Origin: Streptococcus merionis DSM 19192
GTDB lineage: Bacteria; Bacillota; Bacilli; Lactobacillales; Streptococcaceae
Assembly (NCBI RefSeq): GCF_000380085.1
Contig: NZ_KB904558.1
Coordinates: 1 to 64,000, forward strand
DNA length: 64,000 bases
Direction: 5' to 3'
The notes beneath the pieces are model-generated. The model did no database searches. It saw only the letters and a list, made by a program, of their open reading frames with translations, and was not told the DNA's origin. This document shows, in pieces, positions 9,497 through 16,839 of the stretch. Position 1 is the first letter of the stretch; every line of letters begins with the position of its first letter. Both the position numbers and the translations under genes were made by a program.

Positions 9497-9886
9497 TTAA
9501 GTTAAATCTGTAAATGAATATGGAAGTAACTCCCCGACTGTCATCACGACTGTCGTTTTATTTTTAGAAACCAACGTTACGGGCATATCCTGATCAAAAA
9601 ACTCTGCCATGACTTGCCGACAAGCACCACAAGGCGAGATCGGTTCTTTAGATGTTCCGTAAACCACTAGCTCTGAGAACTCCTTATGCCCCTCAGACAC
9701 TGCCTTGAAAATAGCTGTCCGCTCACCACAATTGGTCAGACCAAAGGAAGCATTTTCAACGTTACAGCCTGTAATGACCTCACCAGATTTTGTGACCAGT
9801 GCCGCTCCGATTGGAAAATGTGAATAGGGAACATAGGCATGCTCACTGGCCTTAATCGCTAATTCAATCAACTCAGTAGTCGCCAT
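9497..9886 (-). CDS. cdd: Cytidine deaminase
   Basis: A cytosolic zinc enzyme of 129 residues that turns cytidine and deoxycytidine into uridine and deoxyuridine. Zinc ligands Cys53, Cys86 and Cys89 are present (TNCGERTA and PCGAC), with catalytic Glu55. The size is normal for the homotetrameric form. Its start overlaps the end of deoC by 14 bases. It feeds uridine to Pdp and follows naturally from nucleoside import. Confidence 0.95.
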   Translation of the reverse strand: MATTELIELAIKASEHAYVPYSHFPIGAALVTKSGEVITGCNVENASFGLTNCGERTAIFKAVSEGHKEFSELVVYGTSKEPISPCGACRQVMAEFFDQDMPVTLVSKNKTTVVMTVGELLPYSFTDLT

Positions 9887-10535
9887 CAGCTTTAAGACCT
9901 TTCATAATCGCCACACCTGAGGAAGACCCAATCCGATTGGCACCAGCCTCAATAAAGGCTTGGACATCTTCCAGTGAACGCGCTCCCCCTGAAGCCTTAA
10001 CTCCCATATCTGGGCCAACAATCTGACGCATGAGACCAATATCGTGAACATTAGCACCACCAGTTGAAAAACCAGTAGAGGTCTTAACAAAGTCTGCTCC
10101 TGCTGCTTTGGCTAATTCACAAGCAGTAATTTTTTCTTTATCCGTCAACAGGCAGGTTTCAATAATCACCTTGACTAATTTATCGCCACTAGCATCTACA
10201 ACTGCTTTGATGTCCGCTTCAACTAAATCCAAATCACCTGATTTAAGGGCACCAATGTTGATAACCATATCAATCTCGTCGGCACCGTTTTTGATAGCGT
10301 CCTCGGTTTCAAAAGCCTTAACAGCTGGCGTGTTAGCACCCAAAGGAAAACCAATAACGGTACAAACTTTAACATCTGTCTCAGCCAGAGCTTCTGCAGC
10401 AAGGGATACCCAAGTTGGATTGATACAAACGCTGGCAAAATCATACTCCTTAGCCTGATCAATAATCTCTAAAACTTGCTCTTTAGTTGTTTCTGGCTTT
10501 AGAATGGTATGGTCGATATACTTATTTATTTCCAT
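9873..10535 (-). CDS. deoC: Deoxyribose-phosphate aldolase
   Basis: A class I aldolase of 220 residues that splits 2-deoxyribose-5-phosphate into glyceraldehyde-3-phosphate and acetaldehyde. The Schiff-base lysine is Lys151 in [11 protein letters not shown]; Asp89 (DEIDMVIN) and the C-terminal lysine loop (VKASGGARS) are also present. AAAGG precedes the ATG. It sits between pdp and cdd and completes the route from deoxynucleosides to central metabolism. Confidence 0.96.
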   Translation of the reverse strand: MEINKYIDHTILKPETTKEQVLEIIDQAKEYDFASVCINPTWVSLAAEALAETDVKVCTVIGFPLGANTPAVKAFETEDAIKNGADEIDMVINIGALKSGDLDLVEADIKAVVDASGDKLVKVIIETCLLTDKEKITACELAKAAGADFVKTSTGFSTGGANVHDIGLMRQIVGPDMGVKASGGARSLEDVQAFIEAGANRIGSSSGVAIMKGLKADGDY

Positions 10536-10549
10536 TTTGATTACCTTTG

Positions 10550-11827
10550 TTAAGAAACGATTTCAAGTATTTCACGAATCTTAACTTCCTCCTGTTCTAT
10601 TTTAACATTTTTTTTGAAATCTGACAGCTCTTTTTGGCCTAAATTCTGGTTTGTGTAAATTTTTGCGACAACTTCGCCTACTTTCACAGCATCTCCGACC
10701 TTTTTCTCGAATACGATACCGGTTTCATAGTCTAAATCGTCCGTTTTTACCGCACGGCCTGCGCCTAATTTCATGGCAAATAGACCAAACTCCAAAGCTG
10801 GCAAGGCTGAAATATAACCGTCTTCCTCAGCCACAATCTCGACAATCTCAGCCACATCAGGTTCGCGATAAAGATCTGTCAAATCACCACCCTGAGCTTC
10901 AACCATAGCTTCAAATTTAGCCAAGGCTTTCCCGTTCGTCAGATTCTCTCTGATTTCAGGAAGATTTTTCTCAACACCTGCGAGCTTAAGCATGATTTGA
11001 GCCAACTCACAAATAAAATGAGCGACATCCTCACGCCCTTGTCCCTGAAGGATTTCAAGCGCCTCCAAAATTTCCAGACGATTGCCAATCGCTCGTCCAA
11101 CTGGCTGACTCATATTAGTCAAAACAGCAACGGTCTTGCGACCGACAGCATTTCCAAGGTTAACCATGGTCTGAGCGAGTTCTCGTGCATCTTCGATATT
11201 TTTCATAAAGGCGCCGTCACCAACGGTCACATCAAGTAAAATCGCATCTGCTCCTGCAGCAATCTTCTTGCTCATGACTGAGCTAGCGATGAGCGGAATG
11301 ATATCCACAGTCGCTGTAACGTCACGAAGAGCATAGAGAAGTTTGTCAGCCTTGACTAGATTATCGGACTGGCCGATGACCGCTAAGCCAATATCCTGAA
11401 CCTGCTCAATGAACGCCTCTTGCGTTTGCTCAATTTGGTAACCCTTAATAGCTTCTAACTTGTCCAGCGTGCCTCCTGTATGGCCGAGGCCACGACCGCT
11501 CATCTTTGCGACAGGTACATCAAAGGAAGCAACTAAAGGCGCTAGAATCAAAGTGACCTTATCACCAACACCACCTGTCGAGTGTTTATCCACCTTAATC
11601 CCAGGAATAGCAGAAAGATCAATCTGGTCGCCCGAAGCCACCATATTCATAGTCAGTTCTGAAATCTCCTCAGTGGTCATCCCTTGAAAATAGACTGCCA
11701 TAGCAAAGGCAGCCATTTGGTAATCTGGCACTGAACCGTCAACGTAACCTTCAATCAGCCACTTAATCTCTTCGGCAGTCAATTCCTGCCCATCACGTTT
11801 TTTTTGAATTAAATCAACCATTCTCAT
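10550..11827 (-). CDS. pdp: Pyrimidine-nucleoside phosphorylase
   Basis: This enzyme of 425 residues cleaves uridine and thymidine with phosphate to give the free base and (deoxy)ribose-1-phosphate. The phosphate and nucleoside sites show as [10 protein letters not shown] (81-90) and [16 protein letters not shown] (110-125), the thymidine/pyrimidine phosphorylase signature. The glycine-rich C-terminal domain is intact. Its start overlaps the upstream methyltransferase gene by 14 bases. Homologues begin [13 protein letters not shown], which supports the ATG chosen over the one two codons later. It could also be named deoA. Confidence 0.93.
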   Translation of the reverse strand: MRMVDLIQKKRDGQELTAEEIKWLIEGYVDGSVPDYQMAAFAMAVYFQGMTTEEISELTMNMVASGDQIDLSAIPGIKVDKHSTGGVGDKVTLILAPLVASFDVPVAKMSGRGLGHTGGTLDKLEAIKGYQIEQTQEAFIEQVQDIGLAVIGQSDNLVKADKLLYALRDVTATVDIIPLIASSVMSKKIAAGADAILLDVTVGDGAFMKNIEDARELAQTMVNLGNAVGRKTVAVLTNMSQPVGRAIGNRLEILEALEILQGQGREDVAHFICELAQIMLKLAGVEKNLPEIRENLTNGKALAKFEAMVEAQGGDLTDLYREPDVAEIVEIVAEEDGYISALPALEFGLFAMKLGAGRAVKTDDLDYETGIVFEKKVGDAVKVGEVVAKIYTNQNLGQKELSDFKKNVKIEQEEVKIREILEIVS

Positions 11828-12416
11828 CTTTTTTAATACTCTGAAGGATGTAGTACCCCTTCTCCTTTCTGATAATCTCTACCTGACCAAAGACTTCCTC
11901 CATCTTTGACTTAGCACTAGGCGCCCCTTGCTTTTTCTGGATAACAATGGTAAATGTCCCACCGCTTTTAAGATAATTGATACTATCTTTGATAATGGCA
12001 TGAACCACCCGCTTCCCAGCTCGAATCGGTGGATTAGAAATAATATGGTCAAACTCACCCACCACCTGATCATAAACATCAGACTGGAAAATCGCCGCCG
12101 AAACCTGATTCGCTTCAGCATTCTTCCTAGCTAAATCAAGGGCACGCAGATTGACATCCACCATGGTGGGAATCACCCCCTGAGCCTTAGCCAGACTGAT
12201 CCCTAATGGCCCATAACCACAACCAACATCAAGTACGGTTTCACCCCTTTGAAATTCAAGGTTGTTTAGTAAAACTTGACTACCAAAATCAATCATTTTC
12301 TTAGAAAAAACACCCGCATCCGTCCAAAAGGTCAAATTTTGACCCAGCAAGATCACTTTTAACTGATGAACGTCATGTGAAACATCAGGATTCTCTGCAT
12401 AATACATTTTACTCAT
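11814..12416 (-). CDS. Class I SAM methyltransferase, RsmC-like
   Basis: A protein of about 200 residues with SAM-binding motif I LDVGCGYGPLGISLA and the NPP-type catalytic motif SNPPIRAGK. The NPP motif is typical of enzymes that methylate exocyclic amino groups of RNA bases, such as RsmC (16S rRNA G1207). It heads the pdp-deoC-cdd-rns operon, as in S. mutans. The start is uncertain: the ATG at MSKMYY falls about seven bases after a -10 box, with no Shine-Dalgarno, so the message may be leaderless. Alternative in-frame ATGs lie three codons before and after it. Confidence 0.85.
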   Translation of the reverse strand: MSKMYYAENPDVSHDVHQLKVILLGQNLTFWTDAGVFSKKMIDFGSQVLLNNLEFQRGETVLDVGCGYGPLGISLAKAQGVIPTMVDVNLRALDLARKNAEANQVSAAIFQSDVYDQVVGEFDHIISNPPIRAGKRVVHAIIKDSINYLKSGGTFTIVIQKKQGAPSAKSKMEEVFGQVEIIRKEKGYYILQSIKKDENG

Positions 12417-12423
12417 GCTTTTC

Positions 12424-12452
12424 ATTTTACCACAATTTTGAAAGCGTCTCAA
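12424..12452 (-). promoter_or_regulatory. Promoter of the rsmC-like/deo operon, with cre-like site
   Basis: On the minus strand TTGAGA (12447-12452) and TAAAAT (12424-12429) are 17 bases apart, with an extended TG before the -10. A sequence matching 12 of 14 positions of the CcpA cre consensus (TGAAAGCGTCTCAA, 12439-12452) overlaps the -35 and spacer, which suggests catabolite control of nucleoside use. CcpA binding is inferred. Confidence 0.65.
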
Positions 12453-12493
12453 TTACCTGACGGAATATCAGTATAGCATTTCCGAACCTTTTT

Positions 12494-12535
12494 TGCAAGC
12501 GTTTCCTTGCAAGAGATTCAAATTTATATTATACT
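12494..12535 (+). promoter_or_regulatory. Promoter of the small membrane ORF, with cre-like site
   Basis: TTGCAA (12507-12512) and TATACT (12530-12535) are separated by 17 bases. Directly upstream, TGCAAGCGTTTCCT (12494-12507) fits 13 of 14 cre positions. The 7-base inverted repeat TTGCAAG/CTTGCAA brackets the same spot. The promoter is divergent from that of the deo operon. Confidence 0.65.
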
Positions 12536-12571
12536 AATAATATAAAGTATACTGAAAACGGAGGGGAACAA

Positions 12572-12745
12572 ATGAAAAAAAAGCCAAGACTAATTTCTAT
12601 TCCTCTTGGTATTGTTGCTTACTACCTTCTCCTGTCCAGTTTTCAGCTGGAACAAGGAGGTACCCAAGACCTCTACCGTGTCATTGGCGAGATACTGGTC
12701 ACAATTTCAAGCCTACTCTTTTCCTTGTCCAACAAACAATCGTAG
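12572..12745 (+). CDS. Small hydrophobic protein, 57 residues
   Basis: The ATG follows a strong GGAGGGG site by six bases and a good promoter by about 35 bases, so this short ORF is probably real. The product starts MKKKPRLISIPLGIV. It has two hydrophobic stretches (about residues 8-22 and 39-53) around a charged loop EQGGTQDLYR, suggesting a two-pass membrane peptide with a positive N-terminus. I do not recognise a family. It lies between the deo operon and coaA and may be catabolite controlled. It was found by eye because it is under 60 residues. Confidence 0.65.
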   Translation: MKKKPRLISIPLGIVAYYLLLSSFQLEQGGTQDLYRVIGEILVTISSLLFSLSNKQS

Positions 12746-12779
12746 TCGCAGATGAGGTAAAAAAAGCACTTAGTCTCTT

Positions 12780-13050
12780 TTGTTTTTTAATTTAGTCAGT
12801 TTGACGCGGTAGTTGTTTGGTGTAAAATGCTGAAAATCACCGCTTTACTAAATCTAGTCAGCAGTGGTTCGCAGTGGTTCATTGAGAGTGGGGGAAAGTC
12901 GATAATTTCTCAGAAATTCGATTTTTATACGTAATCTTCAACGGTTACATGCTTTGAGGGTGAGGACAAAGCCATCATGGTTGTCTGTCCCAGCCTCTAA
13001 TGACCTGTTCAGGAGTAAAACTGAGCTGACATAGCCAACAAGTCTTACCC
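12780..13050. repeat. Composite intergenic repeat, families A and B
   Basis: This gap before coaA holds an inverted copy of the family A core (12923-12980). It also holds a degenerate copy of the family B hairpin (13015-13048: GTAAAAC, then AGCCAACAAGTCTTAC). The left part (GACGCGGTAGTTGTTTGG) resembles 62080-62100 beside alaS. I see no gene in it. Confidence 0.7.
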
Positions 13051-13112
13051 ATCTTGATCTTCAGTAGTCCGTCATAAAATGTTCTTAGTTACAAATTTTT
13101 GGTATAATGTTA

Positions 13113-13118
13113 GCAATC
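13113..13118 (+). promoter_or_regulatory. Candidate coaA promoter (-10 box)
   Basis: TTGGTATAAT is a perfect -10 box with an extended TG, 20 bases before the coaA ATG. AAGAAGG lies between. No clear -35 box is visible. Confidence 0.6.
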
Positions 13119-13138
13119 ACGACTTAAGAAGGATTTTT

Positions 13139-14059
13139 ATGCTTAACGAATTTATCAACTTTGAAATTATTTCACGCGATAACTGGCAAAATTTACACCG
13201 AAAAACAACGCCACCCCTGACTTCTGCAGAACTAGAATCAATTAAAGCACTTAATGACCGCATCAGCCTGCAAGATGTCATCGATATCTATCTGCCACTA
13301 ACAAGTCTCATTCGCATCTATAAAAAATCCAATGACGATTTGTCCTTTTCAAAAAGTCTCTTTTTACAAGAAAAGATTCGTCAACTCCCTTTTATCATTG
13401 GTGTGTCAGGCTCTGTTGCAGTCGGAAAATCAACAACCAGCCGCCTTTTGCAGAAATTGATCGCTGGTGCTTTCAAAAACGCCAAAGTTGAAATGGTCAC
13501 AACTGATGGCTTTCTTTACCCCAATGCTGTCTTGGAAGAAAGAAACCTCATGCACCGCAAGGGCTTTCCAGAATCCTATAATATGGATTTACTCCTTAAC
13601 TTTTTAGACACCATTAAAAGCGGACAAGACTCTCGTATTCCCATCTATTCTCACGAGACCTATGATATTTTAACAGATCAGGAACAACTTATCCAAGCGC
13701 CAGATTTTCTAATCGTTGAAGGGATCAATGTCTTTCAAAACCCGCAAAACCATGGGCTTTACATCAGTGATTATTTCGATTTTTCGATTTATGTTGATGC
13801 GGAACACGACGACATTGAGAACTGGTACATTGAACGCTTCAGTAAACTCCTACAATTAGCCGAAACAGATCCCAATAACTACTATCACCAGTTCACACAA
13901 TTGCCATACAGTGAAGCCATTCAGATCGCGCGAGACACATGGAAGTCCATCAATTTGCCAAATCTCAAACAATTTATTCAACCAACTCGAAGCCGTGCTG
14001 ATTTAATTCTTCATAAATCAGCTAACCACAAAATTGATAAAATTTTCCTGAAAAAATAA
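13139..14059 (+). CDS. coaA: Pantothenate kinase (type I)
   Basis: An enzyme of 306 residues, the usual length for type I CoaA. It phosphorylates pantothenate with ATP, the committed step of coenzyme A synthesis. The P-loop GSVAVGKS is at residues 91-98, followed by [10 protein letters not shown] and the PRK-like core [12 protein letters not shown]. The ATG chosen follows AAGAAGGA; the longer upstream frame runs through the promoter and is not credible. As in S. mutans it is followed by rpsT. Confidence 0.95.
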   Translation: MLNEFINFEIISRDNWQNLHRKTTPPLTSAELESIKALNDRISLQDVIDIYLPLTSLIRIYKKSNDDLSFSKSLFLQEKIRQLPFIIGVSGSVAVGKSTTSRLLQKLIAGAFKNAKVEMVTTDGFLYPNAVLEERNLMHRKGFPESYNMDLLLNFLDTIKSGQDSRIPIYSHETYDILTDQEQLIQAPDFLIVEGINVFQNPQNHGLYISDYFDFSIYVDAEHDDIENWYIERFSKLLQLAETDPNNYYHQFTQLPYSEAIQIARDTWKSINLPNLKQFIQPTRSRADLILHKSANHKIDKIFLKK

Positions 14060-14127
14060 ATAATGCTTGTCAAACCATTAAAATTCAGATATAATGGTAT
14101 GGTTAGATTAAGATGGAGGTGAACAAA

Positions 14128-14361
14128 TTGGCAAATATTAAATCAGCTATCAAGCGCGCTGAATTGAACGTTTCTCAAAACGCTAAAAACTCAGCACAAA
14201 AATCAGCAATGCGTACAGCGATTAAAGCTTTCGAAGCTAACCCTTCTGAAGAACTTTTCCGTGCAGCTAGCTCAGCGATCGATAAAGCAGAAACAAAAGG
14301 CTTGATCCACAAAAACAAAGCAAGCCGTGACAAGGCTCGTCTTGCTGCAAAATTAGCTTAA
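14128..14361 (+). CDS. rpsT: 30S ribosomal protein S20
   Basis: A basic 77-residue protein that binds 16S rRNA early in 30S assembly. The product runs [14 protein letters not shown] through [12 protein letters not shown] and matches S20 along its length. The start is a TTG codon placed correctly behind GGAGGTGAAC. The ATG five codons upstream belongs to the ribosome-binding region, and using it would add five non-family residues. The gene has its own terminator. Confidence 0.95.
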   Translation: MANIKSAIKRAELNVSQNAKNSAQKSAMRTAIKAFEANPSEELFRAASSAIDKAETKGLIHKNKASRDKARLAAKLA

Positions 14362-14376
14362 GACTAAAAGGTATAC

Positions 14377-14405
14377 CCACTTCATCTTTCGAAGTGGTTT
14401 TCTTA
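14377..14405 (+). terminator. rpsT terminator
   Basis: The stem CCACTTC/GAAGTGG with loop ATCTTTC is followed by TTTTCTT. It lies just after the rpsT stop codon and ends before the next gene. Confidence 0.9.
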
Positions 14406-14426
14406 TTCATCAAAAAGGAACAGCTT

Positions 14427-14942
14427 ATGAAAATTGCTATTATCGGCTACTCTGGTGCGGGAAAATCAACCCTAGCTCAAAAACTGGCTCAACACTATCA
14501 GATTCCTAAACTGCACCTGGATACTCTCCAATTCTTGCCAGGTTGGCAAGAGCGGCCAAAAGAGTTGCTGTGTCAAGACCTTGCTCGCTTTCTCGAAGCT
14601 AACGACAACTGGGTGATTGATGGGAATTATAGTTTTGCCCATTACGAGCGACGTATGGAGGAAGCTGACCAGATTATTTTTCTTAATTTTAACCGCTTTA
14701 ACGCTCTCTGGCGTGCCTTTAAACGTGCAATCAAACACCGCAACAAAACACGGGACAGCATGGCAGCAGGTTGTCCCGAAAAATTCGACTGGGAATTTAT
14801 CCGCTGGATTCTCTGGGACGGCCGATCAAAACAAACCAAAACAAGATACCATAAACTATCCGAAAATTTTCCAGAAAAAGTAATTGTTTTAAGAAATCAA
14901 CGGGAAATGAATCACTTCCTAAAGAAAATAGAAATGATTTAA
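14427..14942 (+). CDS. P-loop NTPase, FlaR/adenylate-kinase-like
   Basis: A cytosolic protein of 171 residues with an N-terminal P-loop IGYSGAGKST (residues 6-15). Next come LHLDTLQFLPGWQERP and the NWVIDGNY motif that marks the family annotated as DNA topology modulation protein FlaR. The fold is that of small nucleoside/adenylate kinases and the true substrate is unknown. AAAAGGAACAG precedes the ATG. It follows rpsT, but a terminator separates the two, so it may be expressed by read-through or from an unseen promoter. Confidence 0.8.
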   Translation: MKIAIIGYSGAGKSTLAQKLAQHYQIPKLHLDTLQFLPGWQERPKELLCQDLARFLEANDNWVIDGNYSFAHYERRMEEADQIIFLNFNRFNALWRAFKRAIKHRNKTRDSMAAGCPEKFDWEFIRWILWDGRSKQTKTRYHKLSENFPEKVIVLRNQREMNHFLKKIEMI

Positions 14943-15058
14943 CTATAGTCAATTGAGGCAAGATTAGAACAAACCTGTCTCAAAATCAGAGCAATGTCTA
15001 GCAGGCCTTGTCTGAACCCTAGTGTACCGTCCTTGGTTCAATTGATTTATAAACACCC

Positions 15059-15090
15059 AAAAAGCCCTAGTTCAAAATGCTAAGGCTTTT
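15059..15090 (+). terminator. Candidate terminator downstream of the FlaR-like gene
   Basis: AAAAAGCC pairs with GGCTTTT around a short AT-rich loop, about 120 bases after the stop codon. The stem has a small bulge (CTAG/CTA), so it is moderate in strength. The 14943-15058 stretch before it shows no gene. Confidence 0.55.
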
Positions 15091-15129
15091 CATTCGAATT
15101 TAGCGCATGCGTTAGTAGAGTTATGCACA

Positions 15130-15545
15130 AAACGAGCTAAAAATGTAATGATGCATATAGAATTATTTTCAGTTGTTTTAAGGGAACTATACCGCTCCCA
15201 GACAAGACAGACAACCCATTTAGGGAGTGGGAAAGAACTCGAACAATCAAAAAAGAGTTCGTTTTCCCACCCCCCGCACAGTTGATTAGGCCAGATTTGG
15301 AGTGTAAAACACGAACAAATCTACCAATCAGCAGTGGTTCATTGGCGCTAAAGTACCTAATGATCTTTGCAGGGGTAAGACTAAGTTGGCACAGCCAACA
15401 AGTCTTACTCCCAACCACTGCGCTGAGATGTTGACGTAAACTATGAGTGGTGAGGCTGGACTTTTTATACGTAATCTTCAACAGATACACGCTTTGGGGG
15501 TGAGGGCGAAGCCATCATGGTTGTCTTGCCCAGCCTCTACTCGAC
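15130..15545. repeat. Composite intergenic repeat, families A and B
   Basis: The end of the rgp operon is followed by a repeat block. A family B hairpin at 15375-15408 has arms GTAAGACTAAGTTGGC and GCCAACAAGTCTTAC; related copies lie at 13015-13048 and 43228-43261. An inverted family A core is at 15462-15520. The phrase AGCAGTGGTTCATTGGCGC recurs near 43180. The open frame across it is repeat-derived, not a gene. Confidence 0.75.
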
Positions 15546-15587
15546 AAAAGCTGGTAAGTTGTTAATGCTCATCAACTTATTAAGAAA

Positions 15588-16823
15588 CTAGTCAATAACT
15601 CTATCCATTTTGGGAGCAATGATTTGGTAAATCTCTTTTAACAAGAAAGATAGGACTATCAAGGTAGAAAAAACAAGCGGCATAAACGTTCTCACACCTG
15701 AGGCATAAATCGTAGGTGATAAAGAAACAAGCATTCTAGCACCATAACCAATTATGAGAATTATGGTAGCACTTATCGCAATCTTCTGATCTGCAAAGAC
15801 ATCAAATATAACAACTACAATAACGGCCAATAAAAGAATTAAGAAGAACCAGATATATAAATCCTCTACAAAAGGTGGCTGTTCTCGAACATTTGCCATC
15901 ATTGCTTTCAAAGTTCTAAATGGTGTCATAATGTCAAGTTGCTGACCTAAGGTCAAAATGAGCATTAATAATGATAAACCTGAAGATAGATACCGCTTTT
16001 TAAGGATGCTGAGAATGAGAACTGCTAGAAATAACAATGGAATAACCAATAAATCTAGATCAACAAATAAGACCCGATTCGTCTCTACAAAACCATAGTA
16101 TATTTTTTGCCACAATGACAAGTCATTAAATTCTGGATACCAAGCTACGATTTCTTCCGCTAATCTAACTGCGCTACCAGGAGATAACTTAGCTGATGCA
16201 ACGCCAAATAGCGACACAACTAAGGAAAAAACATGAGGTAGTACAATTGATTTTTTCCAAAAATAATCAACTACAACAATGGAGCCAAAAAGTAAGAAGC
16301 TATAGAAAGCTATCTGCTCTTGCATAACTGCGAAGATAAAAATTGGAATTCCTAAAATCCATCCCCACGTCTTCTGTTTATTAAGAAGCCACATCCCGAC
16401 TGTTAAACAAACTATCGGAAAATAATAATTAGTTACAGTAGCAATTAATCCTGCACCAATAAACATCTCACCTGAAAAGAGTAACACAAATAAAATTGGA
16501 GTAAAAAATTTTAAATGAATATCTTCTTTTTTCAATACGAGTTCATTAAAACAAAAGATAAACAAGTAGCTACTGATAAACAAAGCGATATCAAATAAAA
16601 GATAATGAACTGAGAAAAACATCGTTGCCGATTCAATGAGTAAGCGACTGCTCCATGTCTCATATCTTTGAAAAGCAAATCCCAAATAATCATAGTTCAG
16701 TTCTCTAGCCCTTTCCGCAAACCATGTTTGATCCCCAGGCCAATTGATATAGGTTAATAGTTGCAGCGTGAAAAATACTGCTATCAAAACGTAATAAAAA
16801 TGAAGTATCGTTTTTTTATTCAC
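15588..16823 (-). CDS. GT-C-like polytopic membrane protein (DUF6056-like)
   Basis: A membrane protein of about 411 residues with roughly ten hydrophobic segments. The first external loop WPGDQTWFAERARELNYDYL... RYETWSSRLLIE resembles the DUF6056 group of polyprenyl-linked glycosyltransferase-like proteins. It is the last gene of the rhamnan operon, so it probably adds or flips a side-chain sugar on the outer face; the activity is inferred. I chose the GTG (MNKKTILHF) because CAGGAGAAAA lies just before it; a longer ATG frame overlaps the upstream gene by 29 bases and lacks a ribosome site. Confidence 0.65.
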   Translation of the reverse strand: MNKKTILHFYYVLIAVFFTLQLLTYINWPGDQTWFAERARELNYDYLGFAFQRYETWSSRLLIESATMFFSVHYLLFDIALFISSYLFIFCFNELVLKKEDIHLKFFTPILFVLLFSGEMFIGAGLIATVTNYYFPIVCLTVGMWLLNKQKTWGWILGIPIFIFAVMQEQIAFYSFLLFGSIVVVDYFWKKSIVLPHVFSLVVSLFGVASAKLSPGSAVRLAEEIVAWYPEFNDLSLWQKIYYGFVETNRVLFVDLDLLVIPLLFLAVLILSILKKRYLSSGLSLLMLILTLGQQLDIMTPFRTLKAMMANVREQPPFVEDLYIWFFLILLLAVIVVVIFDVFADQKIAISATIILIIGYGARMLVSLSPTIYASGVRTFMPLVFSTLIVLSFLLKEIYQIIAPKMDRVID

Positions 16824-16839
16824 CAGTTTTCTCCTGAAT

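Noticed and set aside
15137-15490. 117-codon minus-strand frame after the rgp operon
   Set aside because: It runs through family A and B repeats; the part shared with 43170-43370 follows from the repeat itself.
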